A stretch of 64,000 nt of DNA from DASUKM01 sp036278735 (GCA_036278735.1 DASUKM010000030.1:62001-126000); one strand, 5' to 3'. Positions 23,914-33,318 are shown, counted from the first letter of the stretch. A program made the numbers and translations. The notes: generated from the sequence alone by a model not told the origin.

Positions 23914-26442
23914 ATGGCCACGCGGCGGAGTCGCCATCGGCTGCGCCATCTGGAGGGGGCGACCCTCTGGATCTTGAGCCACGCCCCGCGCATCTGGCCG
24001 GCGATCGCGGTCGCGCTGGTGCTCTGGGCCTCATGGGGGGCGCTCCGGGGCATCCGTCTGCGCGAGGTGCGCGCGGCGCTGCACGCGCTCGACGCGCGCT
24101 GGCTGCTGGGCGCCTGTCTGGCGACCGCCCTCAACGTCGGCGTCATGGGGCTGTACGACGTCGTCGCGTTCCGCCGGACGCGATCGTCGGCGGCGGCGCG
24201 CTGGCGGTACGGCGCCGTCGCATTCGCGTGGAGCAACTTCCTGACGCTCGGGCCGCTGGCGGGGCCGGCCATCCGCTTCTGGCTGTATGCGCCGGCGATC
24301 GATCGGGCCGCGGATCTGCAGGGGGGGGTCGTCGCGATTGCGATCGCCTTCGTCTCGGGGCTGGCCGGGTGGGTGATCGCGATCGTCGTCACGATCCGTA
24401 TCGGCGCGGGGCTTGGCGCGTGCACGGCGATCGCTTTCATCGCCGCCGCCGCCGTCGCGGCGGGGGCGCGGGCGATTGTACGCCGTCTCGAGCGGCTCGC
24501 GGGGCCGGGGTTCGACGCGACGCGCTTTCTCGAGATGGCGCTGATCGGCTGGCTCGACTGGCTGCTCGCGGCGGCGGCATTTCTCTGCGCGCTTCACGCG
24601 GTGCTCGTCACGTCGCCGCTCGCGTCGGTGCGAACCTTCTTTTTCGGCCAGGTGGTCGGTCTCGTCAGCCTCGTGCCCGGCGGCTTTGGCAGCGCCGACG
24701 CCTTCTGGATTGCGCGGCTGCCGATGCCCGGCGCCACGGCGGCCGCCATCGTCGCGGTCTTCCGGGTCATTTATTACGTTCTCCCTTGGGCGATCGCGTC
24801 GCTGCTGCTGCTCTCGTGGGCGACGCGCCGCGAGCAGCGCCGCATCGAGCTGGCCCGGCGCGCGGTCGCGGGGTTGACGGGCGGCGGCGGACTGCTGATT
24901 CTGCTGAGCGCCGCGTCGCCGGCGCTCCATGCACGGCTGCTGGCGCTCGAACGCTTCATGCCGCTGCCGATCGTGGAACTCGGCCAGTTGACGGCGGCGA
25001 TGGCCGGGCTGCTGCTGCTCGCGCTGGCCCGGGGACTCGCGCGCGGCTACCGCGCCGCCTTTCGCGCGACGCTCGTGCTGCTCGCGCTGGCTGCCGTCTC
25101 CGCGATCGCCAAAGGCCTCGACTGGGAGGAGGCGGTGGTGCTCGGCGGGCTGGCGATCGCGGCGGCCGCGCACGCCGGCCTCTTCACGCGCCAGAGCCAC
25201 GGCGACTGGTTCGAAGGATCCGACGTCGCCATCGCGATGGCGGCCGTCGCCGTGTTCGTCGTGTACGGCGCGCTCACCCACCGTACCGGCTTCGCGGCGT
25301 TCGGCCGCTGGACGGATCTCGGTTACCGTCTCGAGGCGAGCCGGTTCGCCCGCAGTGCGATCGCGCTCGCGCTGGCCGCCGTCGCGGCCGCGGCGTATGT
25401 CGCGATGCGGGTGCCTGTCCGGTTCCGGCGCCCGTCGGAAGGCGCGATCGATCGCGCCCTCGACCTGTTCGCCCGAATCGGCGGTGGCACCACGCCGCTG
25501 ATGCTGGCCAACGGCGACAAGTCGCTGTTCGTGGACGGCGAGCGCGGCGTCTGCGGCTACCGGACGATCGGCCCGTACCTCGTCGTCTTCGCGGATCCCG
25601 CCGTACGCTCGCCACAGGAGCGCGCCGATTTCCTCGACGCGCTGTTTCTGTTTGCGGGCGACCTCGATCGGCGGCCGCTCTTCTATCAGATGTCGCCCGA
25701 GTGGATTCCGCCGCTGCACGACCGCGGATACGTGTTCTTCAAGCTGGGCGAGGAGGCCAGGGTGCCGCTCGCGCGCGTCAGCCTCGACGGACACGAGGGA
25801 AAGATGTACCGTCAGATCCTCCGGCGCGGCGAGCGCGACGGCGTCCGCTTCCGCGTGATGCCGCCGGACGAGACCGCGGCACGGCTCGACGAGCTGCAGG
25901 CCATCTCGGACGACTGGCTCCGCAGCAAGGCCGTCAGCGAGCGCCAGTTTTCGATCGGCTTCTTCGATCGCGCGTACATGGCGCGCTTCCCGTGCGCCGT
26001 CGTCGAGGGCGACGACGGGGCGCGGATCCTCGCGTTTGCGAACCTGCTGCGCGGCCCGAACCTCGACGAGATCTCCGTCGACCTGATGCGGTACCGCAGC
26101 GACGGTCCGAAGGTCATGGACTTCTTGTTCGCGTGCCTGTTGCTGCACGCGAAGGATCTCGGGTACCGGCGGTTCAACCTCGGGATGGCGCCGCTCGCCA
26201 GCGTCGGCGACGTGAAGGGAGCGCATCCGCGCGAGCGGCTCGCCCGCCTCCTCTTCCAGCACGGCGAGCACTGGTACAACTTCCAGGGACTGCGATCCTT
26301 CAAGCAGAAATTCGCGCCGGATTGGGAACCGCGCTACATGGGCTACCAGAGCGCGTGGGAATGGCCAGTCGCCATCGCCTGCGTCTCGGCCCTCATCGCA
26401 GGCGGCTGGACGCGAATCGTCGCGGCGGGCGAACCGCGATAG
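23914..26442 (+). CDS. mprF: Bifunctional lysylphosphatidylglycerol flippase/synthetase MprF
   Basis: Adds an amino acid from aminoacyl-tRNA to phosphatidylglycerol and flips the product outward, giving resistance to cationic peptides. The 842-residue protein has about 14 membrane helices in the first 510 residues, including GQVVGLVSLVPGGFGSADAF, the flippase signature. The cytosolic DUF2156 GNAT-like domain follows (DKSLFVDGERGVCGYRTIGP; SIGFFDRAYMARFPCAVVEG; GYRRFNLGMAPLASVGD; YNFQGLRSFKQKFAPDWEPR). Lysine versus alanine specificity cannot be read off. It starts on the base after phzF. Confidence 0.92.
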   Translation: MATRRSRHRLRHLEGATLWILSHAPRIWPAIAVALVLWASWGALRGIRLREVRAALHALDARWLLGACLATALNVGVMGLYDVVAFRRTRSSAAARWRYGAVAFAWSNFLTLGPLAGPAIRFWLYAPAIDRAADLQGGVVAIAIAFVSGLAGWVIAIVVTIRIGAGLGACTAIAFIAAAAVAAGARAIVRRLERLAGPGFDATRFLEMALIGWLDWLLAAAAFLCALHAVLVTSPLASVRTFFFGQVVGLVSLVPGGFGSADAFWIARLPMPGATAAAIVAVFRVIYYVLPWAIASLLLLSWATRREQRRIELARRAVAGLTGGGGLLILLSAASPALHARLLALERFMPLPIVELGQLTAAMAGLLLLALARGLARGYRAAFRATLVLLALAAVSAIAKGLDWEEAVVLGGLAIAAAAHAGLFTRQSHGDWFEGSDVAIAMAAVAVFVVYGALTHRTGFAAFGRWTDLGYRLEASRFARSAIALALAAVAAAAYVAMRVPVRFRRPSEGAIDRALDLFARIGGGTTPLMLANGDKSLFVDGERGVCGYRTIGPYLVVFADPAVRSPQERADFLDALFLFAGDLDRRPLFYQMSPEWIPPLHDRGYVFFKLGEEARVPLARVSLDGHEGKMYRQILRRGERDGVRFRVMPPDETAARLDELQAISDDWLRSKAVSERQFSIGFFDRAYMARFPCAVVEGDDGARILAFANLLRGPNLDEISVDLMRYRSDGPKVMDFLFACLLLHAKDLGYRRFNLGMAPLASVGDVKGAHPRERLARLLFQHGEHWYNFQGLRSFKQKFAPDWEPRYMGYQSAWEWPVAIACVSALIAGGWTRIVAAGEPR

Positions 26443-26444
26443 GC

Positions 26445-26479
26445 AGGCTTTGGGCTTTAGGCTTTAGGCTTTAGGCTTT
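26445..26479. repeat. AGGCTTT heptamer array, 5 units
   Basis: AGGCTTT, GGGCTTT, then AGGCTTT three times, then GGGA. The same order with four units occurs at 49178-49205. It begins 2 bp after the mprF stop and ends 7 bp before the next ATG. Confidence 0.9.
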
Positions 26480-26486
26480 GGGACGG

Positions 26487-27764
26487 ATGGACCGACGGGA
26501 TCAATTGCCGCCGCGCGTGATTCCGGTGCTCTATTTCGGCTTCGCGCGGTTGTGTCTCGCGCTCGCCTGCGTTGCGGTGATCACGTACCCGGGTCAACTC
26601 GCCGCGTTCGTCTATCAACCGCGGCTGCTCGCCGTCGTCCACCTCGTCACGCTCGGCTGGATCACGTCGTCCATCCTCGGCGCGCTCTACATCGTGTGCC
26701 CCGTCGCCCTGCGCAGTCCGATGCCGGCGCGTCGGGTCGACTACTGGGCGTTTGGCGTGACCGCGACCGGCATCATCGGGATGGTCGCGCACTTCTGGAT
26801 CGCGCGGTTCGACGGCATGGCGTGGGCCGCGCTCACCGCGACTACCGGCATCGCGATCGTGGTCGTGCGCGCGACGATCGCGCTGCGCCGCGCGCCGGTG
26901 CAGCGCTTCGTGCTTCTCCACATCTGGCTCGCGTTCGCCAACATCCTGCTCGCGGCGTCGTTCGGGTCGCTCCTCGGCTTCGACAAGACGGCGCACGTGC
27001 TGCCCGGATACGTCCTCGCCAACGTTTTCGCCCATGCTCACCTCGCCGCGGTCGGCTGGGCGACGATGATGGTGGTCGGGGTCAGCTATCGAATCATGCC
27101 GATGCTGCTGCCCGCCGCGATGCCGTCGGGCGCAAGTCCGTGGCTGACGGCGATCCTGCTCGAGGCCGGTGTGCTCGGACTCGCCGGCGCGATCGCGATG
27201 CGGTCACGGTGGACGCTGTTGTTTGCCGTCGTGCTCGCCATCGGGGTTGGCGTGTTCCTGTCGACCGTCGGCTGGATGCGCGCGCACCGCAAGCCGCCGC
27301 CCGCCAGCCTGCCACAGCCGGACTACGGGACGATCCAGGTCGGGGCGGCGCTGATCTCGCTCGTCTGCGCGACCGCGCTCGGAGTGTGGCTGGCCTGGGC
27401 GCGCACCTCCACCCTCACGCTCCAGGCCGCGCTGGCATACGGCGTTTTCGGGCTCGTCGGCTTTCTCGGAACGATGATTGCCGGCGTCGAGGCGCGGCTG
27501 CTGCCGATGTTCGCGTGGTACTGGGAGTTTGCCGACACGAATTTCGCGGGCCCGGCCGCAAGCCCCAGCACGACCCCGTTCCGCCCGGCGCAGCGGTGGG
27601 GCGCGGTTGCGTGGATCGTGGCGATTCCCCTGCTCGCGGCCGGATTCGCCGCCGACGGAGGGGAAATCGTTCGATTCGGTGCGGTCCTGCTGCTCACGGG
27701 CGTCCTGCTCGGGGGGCTCGATGCCGTCGTCGTCCTGCGCCACGCGTTCCGGTTCCGCCATTAG
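26487..27764 (+). CDS. Polytopic membrane protein, NnrS/heme-copper-oxidase-I-like
   Basis: A 425-residue protein with about 12 membrane helices. Conserved-looking His residues sit in VVHLVTLGWITSSILGALY and VFAHAHLAAVGWATMMV, the HxH and H..LGW patterns seen in NnrS and in orphan relatives of heme-copper oxidase subunit I. This suggests heme or metal binding in the membrane. NnrS proteins accompany nitrate/nitric oxide metabolism, and nitrate genes begin 650 bp downstream, which fits. The family call is tentative. The ATG is 7 bp after an AGGCTTT array. Confidence 0.6.
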   Translation: MDRRDQLPPRVIPVLYFGFARLCLALACVAVITYPGQLAAFVYQPRLLAVVHLVTLGWITSSILGALYIVCPVALRSPMPARRVDYWAFGVTATGIIGMVAHFWIARFDGMAWAALTATTGIAIVVVRATIALRRAPVQRFVLLHIWLAFANILLAASFGSLLGFDKTAHVLPGYVLANVFAHAHLAAVGWATMMVVGVSYRIMPMLLPAAMPSGASPWLTAILLEAGVLGLAGAIAMRSRWTLLFAVVLAIGVGVFLSTVGWMRAHRKPPPASLPQPDYGTIQVGAALISLVCATALGVWLAWARTSTLTLQAALAYGVFGLVGFLGTMIAGVEARLLPMFAWYWEFADTNFAGPAASPSTTPFRPAQRWGAVAWIVAIPLLAAGFAADGGEIVRFGAVLLLTGVLLGGLDAVVVLRHAFRFRH

Positions 27765-27783
27765 ACTCTCCACGGAGGTTTCG

Positions 27784-28347
27784 ATGCTCTGGTCCGACCT
27801 GCTGGTGCCCGGCGTGCCTGTCCTCGAAAAGATCGTCAGGCCGCTGCTCGTGTATGCCTTTCTCGTGGTCGGCCTGCGTCTGGCGGGCAAGCGGGAGCTG
27901 GCGCAGTTGAACCCCTTCGATCTCGTCGTGCTGCTGACGATCTCCAACACCGTCCAGAACGCGATCATCGGCAACGACAATTCGGTGACCGGCGGCATCA
28001 TCGGGGCGATCACGCTGCTCGCGGCGAACTATCTGGTCATCAGGTTCCTGTATCGCCACGAGCGCATCGACCGCATCATCGAAGGGGATCCGACGCCGCT
28101 CGTCGAGAACGGCCAGGTGCGGAAGGATCGGCTCGACGCCGAACTGATCACGGTCGCGGAGCTGGAGGCGGCGGCGCACCGGCAGGGGTTCGACTCGCTC
28201 GCCGAGGTGGACCGGTGCGTGCTCCAGCCGGGAGGCACGCTGGCGTTCATCGCGAAGAAGCCGGACGTCGAAATGCTCCGGCAGAAGGAGCTGCTCGATC
28301 GGCTCGACGCGATTCAGCGCATGCTGGCCGAGCGGCCGGGGGCGTGA
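27784..28347 (+). CDS. DUF421 domain-containing membrane protein (YetF-like)
   Basis: A 187-residue protein with three N-terminal membrane helices and a C-terminal soluble DUF421 domain. Family text includes LRLAGKRELAQLNPFDLVVL, LTISNTVQNAIIGNDNSVTG and PTPLVENGQVRKDRL. DUF421/YetF proteins are of uncertain role and have been linked to spore or stress physiology in Bacillus. GGAGG lies 5 nt before the ATG. It is convergent with narK; the 72-bp gap holds a palindromic repeat. Confidence 0.9.
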   Translation: MLWSDLLVPGVPVLEKIVRPLLVYAFLVVGLRLAGKRELAQLNPFDLVVLLTISNTVQNAIIGNDNSVTGGIIGAITLLAANYLVIRFLYRHERIDRIIEGDPTPLVENGQVRKDRLDAELITVAELEAAAHRQGFDSLAEVDRCVLQPGGTLAFIAKKPDVEMLRQKELLDRLDAIQRMLAERPGA

Positions 28348-28359
28348 GCGGGCGTGAGC

Positions 28360-28419
28360 GGTGCCGGGCACCTGCGGCCTGCGTCTTGCGCACGGGCCGT
28401 GCCATAGGTGCCAGGCACC
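28360..28419. repeat. GGTGCC(A/G)GGCACC palindromes, REP-like
   Basis: GGTGCCGGGCACC (28360-28372) and GGTGCCAGGCACC (28407-28419) bracket a GC-rich middle. The second ends directly at the narK stop codon. It fills the junction of the convergent DUF421 and narK genes. One more copy lies inside tatA (3643-3655). Confidence 0.75.
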
Positions 28420-29901
28420 CTAACGGCGCGGCGTCGCGACGACCATCAGCAGCCACGCGAGACAGACGGCGGCGACGAGCGCAAAAAACATCCAGCAGGT
28501 CGTCCACAGCCCCGTCCGCTCCAGGAGCACGCCGAACAGAATCGGACAGATGAAGCCGCCGATCCCGCCGATGACGCCAACCATCCCGCCGACAACCCCG
28601 ATCTGCGAGGGGTAGTAGTCGGGGATGTACTTGAAGACCGCCCCCATGCCCAGGCCCATCATGAACCCGGTCAGCAGCAGCAGACCCGAGAAGATCGTCA
28701 CGTTCGCCTGAAAATAGACGTGCGTGATGCCGCGCGCGAGCAATTCCCGCTTGACCACGCGGTCGCCGACGCCGACGACCGGCTCCTGCCAGAACGCTTT
28801 GCGCGGCAGCACCAGGATGCCGCGCTGCTTGTCCTTGTCGGCCAGCCACTGCCGGGGCATCGGCTGCAGGGCGTACCGGTCCTCGAATCGATCCGCGTGG
28901 CGCTCGTCGCTGCGGCGCACGACGATCGTGTCGGCGGTCGCGGCAACGACGACGCCGGGATGGCGGGCCATCAGGCCGCGGCCGGCGGATTGAACGTCCA
29001 TGCGCGGAACGCTCAGCAACACGCAGCCGATGAGCACCGCGACCAGGACGACGAACATCACCTTCCGCGGCCCGTAGCGGTCCGACAGCCAGCCGCCGAG
29101 CGCCCGCACGAGGCTCGACGGCAGGCTGAACATCGACGCCATCAACCCGGCCGCCGTCACCGACATCCCGTACACGTTCACGTAGTACGGCATGAGCCAC
29201 TGCGACAGGCCGACGTATCCGCCGAAGACGAGAAAGTAATAGAGCCCGAACCGCCAGACCCGGACGTATCGGGCAGGCGCCAGGCGCGCGCCGAGGCTCA
29301 GCGATCCGGCAGCGCGCCGGTCTTCGGCGACGAGCGCGAACACGGCGGCCATCGCGAGCAGCGCGACCGCGTAGAACTGCGGCAGACGACGCCACGCGTC
29401 GGGATCGCTGCCGGAGCGGGTGAGCCACACCAGCAGGCCTGGCGCAATCATGGTGGTGAGGGCGGCACCGGCGTTGCCGACGCCGAAGATTCCGAGCGCC
29501 GTCCCCTGCCGTTCCCGCGGAAAGAAGAGCGACGTGTAGGCGACGCCGACCGCGAACGCCGCGCCGGTGAGGCCGAAGCCGAGCGAGGACCAGAAAAATC
29601 CGGCGTAGCTCGTGGCGCGCGACAGCGTGACGAGCGGAATCGCGGATAGTCCCATCAGCGCGGGATACACGCGGCGTCCGCCGAGCCTGTCGGTCAACAA
29701 GCCGAGCGGCAGCCGCATCACGGACCCGGTCAGAACGGGGATCCCGATCAGCAGGCCGACCTGCGATTCGGTCCAGGAGAACACCCCCTGATCGACGAGA
29801 TAGGTGACGAGGACGCCGTTGATCGTCCACGCGGCGAAGCACACCGCGAAAGCGAGCGTGCTCATGAGGAGCACGACCGATGGGCGGCGGGGGGCGGCCA
29901 T
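28420..29901 (-). CDS. narK: NarK-type nitrate/nitrite transporter (MFS)
   Basis: A 493-residue major facilitator transporter. Both nitrate signatures are visible: GVGNAGAALTTMIAPG near 140-155 and GGMVGVIGGIGGFICPILFG near 438-457. MFS loop motif DRLGGRRVYP follows helix 2. Unusual is a soluble insert of about 100 residues (roughly 299-400) between predicted helices 8 and 9; standard NarK proteins lack it. It is divergent from the NarI-like gene 93 bp away and probably feeds the cytoplasmic NasA-type reductase. The ATG at 29901 is preferred because the upstream ATG falls in a TATGCT hexamer. Confidence 0.87.
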   Translation of the reverse strand: MAAPRRPSVVLLMSTLAFAVCFAAWTINGVLVTYLVDQGVFSWTESQVGLLIGIPVLTGSVMRLPLGLLTDRLGGRRVYPALMGLSAIPLVTLSRATSYAGFFWSSLGFGLTGAAFAVGVAYTSLFFPRERQGTALGIFGVGNAGAALTTMIAPGLLVWLTRSGSDPDAWRRLPQFYAVALLAMAAVFALVAEDRRAAGSLSLGARLAPARYVRVWRFGLYYFLVFGGYVGLSQWLMPYYVNVYGMSVTAAGLMASMFSLPSSLVRALGGWLSDRYGPRKVMFVVLVAVLIGCVLLSVPRMDVQSAGRGLMARHPGVVVAATADTIVVRRSDERHADRFEDRYALQPMPRQWLADKDKQRGILVLPRKAFWQEPVVGVGDRVVKRELLARGITHVYFQANVTIFSGLLLLTGFMMGLGMGAVFKYIPDYYPSQIGVVGGMVGVIGGIGGFICPILFGVLLERTGLWTTCWMFFALVAAVCLAWLLMVVATPRR

Positions 29902-29981
29902 GGCTCCCGACAGCATAGCGTCTGCGTACGACCAGGACCATGAGGCACGCTCCGGCCGGCCAATGAACGCGGGCGAGGTCG

Positions 29982-29987
29982 TATACT
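29982..29987 (+). promoter_or_regulatory. -10 element of the nitrate reductase operon, leaderless
   Basis: TATACT ends 7 nt before the GTG start of the NarI-like gene. The same hexamer at the same distance precedes a GTG at 43634. No ribosome binding site is visible, so the mRNA would start at the GTG. Confidence 0.5.
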
Positions 29988-29994
29988 GGCGGCT

Positions 29995-31068
29995 GTGCCC
30001 GAACCCCTCGATCCGCGGCCCCAGGCCCACGACGTGGCGCACGCCACGTGCTGGGGTCTGGCCGCCGCCGCGGTGGTGATCGCGGGCATTTACGGCGGCA
30101 GCCGCCGGTTCAAGGACTTCGATCCGGCGCTCGTCTCGTATGCCGGCGCCAGCGTGTTTGCCGCCTTCGGCCTGGGCTATCGGTATGCGATGTGGCTCCG
30201 GCGGCCGCCGACGCGCCTGTACTGGCGGCGGGGATGGCAGATCTTCTTCACGCCGCGCCGGCTGCCCGGACATCTCGTCCAGCTCGGACGGCTGTTCGTC
30301 GACAACTTCGTCGCGCAGCGATTCATCGAACGGCGCTCGCGCCAGCGCTGGGTGGCGCACTGGTTCATCGCCTGGGGCTGCCTGCTCGCGGCGGCCGTGA
30401 CGTTTCCGTTGTCGTTCGGCTGGATCCGGTTCGAATCGGCGCGTGAGTCGCAGGACGTGTACGAGGCGTTTACCTTCGGGGCGCGCGTGTTCACGTTCCG
30501 GCTCGACAGCTGGCTGGCGCCGATCGTCTTCAACGTCCTCGACATCGCCGCCGTCATGGTCCTGATCGGCCTGTTTTTCGCGCTCTGGCGGCGCGGCCGG
30601 GATCGCGGCGCGCTGGCCGTGCAGCAGTTCGCGAGCGACATGCTGCCGCTGGCGATGCTGTTCGCCGTCTGCGTGACGGGCCTGTTCCTCACGGCGTCGA
30701 CGCACCTGCTCCACGGGCTGCAGTACGGCTTCCTGTCGCAACTGCACGCCATCACCGTCGTCTTCACGTTGTTGTATCTGCCGTTCGGGAAGTTCTTCCA
30801 CGTCTTCCAGCGGCCGGCGCAGCTCGGCGTCGGCTTCTACAAGCGGGCCGGTGAGCGGGGCGAGCAGGCGGCGTGCCTCCGCTGCGGCCAGCCGTTCGCG
30901 TCGCGGCTTCACGTCGACGATCTGAAGCGCGTGGAGGCCGCGCTGGGGATCCGCTACGAGCTGTCCGACGGCACCCATTACCAGGACGTCTGTCCGGCGT
31001 GTCGCCGCCGCAATCTCGGCGTGGTGGAGGACCGCGAGTGGCTCGCCGCGGGGCGCGGCGCTCGATGA
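29995..31068 (+). CDS. NarI/HdrE-like membrane electron-transfer subunit with C-terminal zinc ribbon
   Basis: A 357-residue protein with about six membrane helices and His residues in positions expected for heme b ligands (TASTHLLHGLQYGF, FLSQLHAITVVFTLLYLPFG, GKFFHVFQRP), as in nitrate-reductase gamma and heterodisulfide-reductase E subunits. After residue 290 a soluble tail carries two Cys pairs, CLRCGQPF and CPACRRRN, which look like a zinc ribbon or Fe site. It probably passes electrons from quinol to the reductase. First gene of the nitrate operon; GTG start, 7 nt after TATACT. Confidence 0.7.
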   Translation: MPEPLDPRPQAHDVAHATCWGLAAAAVVIAGIYGGSRRFKDFDPALVSYAGASVFAAFGLGYRYAMWLRRPPTRLYWRRGWQIFFTPRRLPGHLVQLGRLFVDNFVAQRFIERRSRQRWVAHWFIAWGCLLAAAVTFPLSFGWIRFESARESQDVYEAFTFGARVFTFRLDSWLAPIVFNVLDIAAVMVLIGLFFALWRRGRDRGALAVQQFASDMLPLAMLFAVCVTGLFLTASTHLLHGLQYGFLSQLHAITVVFTLLYLPFGKFFHVFQRPAQLGVGFYKRAGERGEQAACLRCGQPFASRLHVDDLKRVEAALGIRYELSDGTHYQDVCPACRRRNLGVVEDREWLAAGRGAR

Positions 31069-31095
31069 AGCCGCGACGGACGAAGGACGTGACGC

Positions 31096-33318
31096 ATGGC
31101 TGATCTGCCGGCCGCGATCCCCGAGCTGGTCGCGCGCTTCGGGCCGCATCTGCACTCGTCCCCCCCGGGCGGGTGGGCCGCCAACGGCGACCCCGATCGC
31201 CTCGTCAAGACCCACTGCTGCTTCTGCGGCCAGCAGTGCGGGATCCAGTTGAAGGTGCGGGACAACAAAGTCGTCGGCTTCGAACCCTGGGAGGAGTTTC
31301 CGTTCAACCGCGGCAAGCTGTGCCCGAAAGGGGTCAAGCGGTACCTGCAGAACGAACACCCGGATCGCCTGCTCACGCCGCTCGAACGGCGCGCGGGCGC
31401 CGGTTTCGCGCCGATCGGCTGGGACGCCGCGCTCGATCGGACCGCGTCGGAGATGCGGCGCATCCAGCAGGCCTATGGCCCGGACGCGTTCGCCATCTTC
31501 GGCGGCGCGTCATTCACGAACGAACGCGCGTACGTCCTCGGCAAGTTCGCCCGGGTCGCGCTCCGGACCGCCAACATCGACTACAACGGCCGGCTGTGCA
31601 TGGTGTCGGCGGGCGCCGCCTCCAAGAAGATCCTCGGCATCGATCGCAGCGCGAATCCGTGGAACGACATCACGAAGGCGGACGTCGTGCTGGTGGCCGG
31701 CGCGAACATCGCGGAGTGCGCCCCCATTACGACGGATTACCTGTGGCAGGCGCGCGAGCGCGGCGCGAAGATCATCGTCATGGATCCGCGGTTGACCCCG
31801 ATTGCGCGCACCGCCGACCTGTTCATCCCCGTCCGGCCCGGCGGCGACATCGGCGTCTTCAACGGCATGCTGCACGTGATGATCGCGCGCGGCTGGATCG
31901 ACAGCGCCTTCATCGACGCGCACACGACCGGCTGGGCGGCGGTCGAGGCGTGCGTCCGGAACTATCCGCCGGAGCGCGCGGCGCAGATCGCCGGCGTCCC
32001 CGCCTCGCTCATCGAGAAGGCCGCGGCATTGTGGGGCCCGGCGCGCACCAGCTTCATCCTCCACGCGCGGGGCATCGAGCACCACTCCAAGGGGGTCGAC
32101 AACTGCATGGCGGCGATCAACCTCGCGGTGGCGACCGGCCGCATCGGCCGCGAGGGCTGCGGTTACGCCATGATCACCGGCCAGGGCAACGGCCAGGGGG
32201 CGCGCGAGCAGGGGCAGAAGAGCGAGCAGCTGCCGGGCGCCCGCGACATCGACGACCCGAAGCACCGGCAGGAGATCGCCGCGGTCTGGGGCGTGCCTGA
32301 ACCATCGATCCCGCACAAGGGGCTCACGGTGGTCCCGATGATCGAGGCGATTCACGACGGGCGCATCAAGGGGCTGCTGTCGTTCTGCTTCAACCCGGCC
32401 GTGTCGCTGCCCGACGGCAACTACGTGCGGCGCGCGTTCGAAAAGCTCGAGTTCTTCGGCGTCGCCGACTTCTTCCTCTCCGAGACGGCGCGCTACGCCG
32501 ACGTCGTGTTTCCCGTGGCGCTGATGGAAGAGGACGAAGGCACGACGACCAGCGTCGAAGGGCGCGTGATCCATCACCGGCAGGCGGTGAACCCGCCGGG
32601 GGAGGCGCGACAGGACTGGAAGCTGGTCTGCGCGCTCGCCGATCGGCTGGGCGCCGGCGACAAGTTCCGGTTCCAGTCGGCCCGCGAGATCTTCGACGAG
32701 CTGCGGCTCGCCTCGCGTGGCGGCATCGCCGACTACTACGGCATCACCTACGAACGGATCGACAACGAGTTCGGCGTGTTCTGGCCGTGCCCGTCCGACG
32801 GCCATCCGGGCACGCCGCGCCTCTACGAAGGGGGACGCTTCGCGCACGACGACGGCCGCGCGCACTTCCAGGCCGTCGACTGGCGCCCCGCGGCGGAAGA
32901 GCCCGACCTCGAATATCCCATCATCCTGACGACGGGGCGGGTGGTGTCGCAGTACCTCTCGGGGACGCAGACGCGCCGGATCGGCGGCCTCGTCAATCAA
33001 TGTCCGCAGCCGCGCTGCGAGATGCACCCGCGGCTCGCCGCCGAACTCGGCGTCGGCGACGCAGACTTCGTCAGGATCGAGAGCCGCCGCGGACAGATCG
33101 TCGTGCGGGCGCAGATCGTCAAGACGATCCGGCCCGATACGATTTTCGTCCCCTACCACTGGCCGCTCGACCGCTCCCCGAACAACTGCACCATCCGGGC
33201 GATCGATCCGGTCTCGAACATTCCCGAGTTCAAGATCTGCGCGGTCCGGGTGACGAAGACCGTGGCGCCGTCCGATCCGATCGCGGCGCTCGCGCCCGAG
33301 GCCGGAGGCATCCGGTGA
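31096..33318 (+). CDS. Molybdopterin nitrate reductase, NasA/NasC type
   Basis: A 740-residue molybdo-bis(MGD) oxidoreductase. The N-terminal [4Fe-4S] site uses Cys41, Cys44, Cys48 and Cys76 (CCFCGQQC ... NRGKLCPKG). The Mo ligand is probably Cys168 in RLCMVSAG. GQGNGQGAREQGQKSEQLPG matches the assimilatory NasA/NasC branch rather than formate dehydrogenases. No Tat signal is present, so it works in the cytoplasm. It lacks the extra C-terminal Fe-S domain of some NasA proteins. Neighbours (NarK, membrane subunit, Fe-S and Rieske proteins) support nitrate reduction coupled to quinol. Confidence 0.83.
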   Translation: MADLPAAIPELVARFGPHLHSSPPGGWAANGDPDRLVKTHCCFCGQQCGIQLKVRDNKVVGFEPWEEFPFNRGKLCPKGVKRYLQNEHPDRLLTPLERRAGAGFAPIGWDAALDRTASEMRRIQQAYGPDAFAIFGGASFTNERAYVLGKFARVALRTANIDYNGRLCMVSAGAASKKILGIDRSANPWNDITKADVVLVAGANIAECAPITTDYLWQARERGAKIIVMDPRLTPIARTADLFIPVRPGGDIGVFNGMLHVMIARGWIDSAFIDAHTTGWAAVEACVRNYPPERAAQIAGVPASLIEKAAALWGPARTSFILHARGIEHHSKGVDNCMAAINLAVATGRIGREGCGYAMITGQGNGQGAREQGQKSEQLPGARDIDDPKHRQEIAAVWGVPEPSIPHKGLTVVPMIEAIHDGRIKGLLSFCFNPAVSLPDGNYVRRAFEKLEFFGVADFFLSETARYADVVFPVALMEEDEGTTTSVEGRVIHHRQAVNPPGEARQDWKLVCALADRLGAGDKFRFQSAREIFDELRLASRGGIADYYGITYERIDNEFGVFWPCPSDGHPGTPRLYEGGRFAHDDGRAHFQAVDWRPAAEEPDLEYPIILTTGRVVSQYLSGTQTRRIGGLVNQCPQPRCEMHPRLAAELGVGDADFVRIESRRGQIVVRAQIVKTIRPDTIFVPYHWPLDRSPNNCTIRAIDPVSNIPEFKICAVRVTKTVAPSDPIAALAPEAGGIR

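Noticed and set aside
23340..26474. 1044-codon frame overlapping phzF and mprF
   Set aside because: It is a +1 shadow of two well-supported genes; composition is Arg/Gly/Ala noise.
31096..33318. Calling the molybdoenzyme a formate dehydrogenase
   Set aside because: GQGNGQGAREQGQKSEQLPG, an adjacent NarK and the absence of FdhD or NAD-linked subunits favour the nitrate reductase branch.
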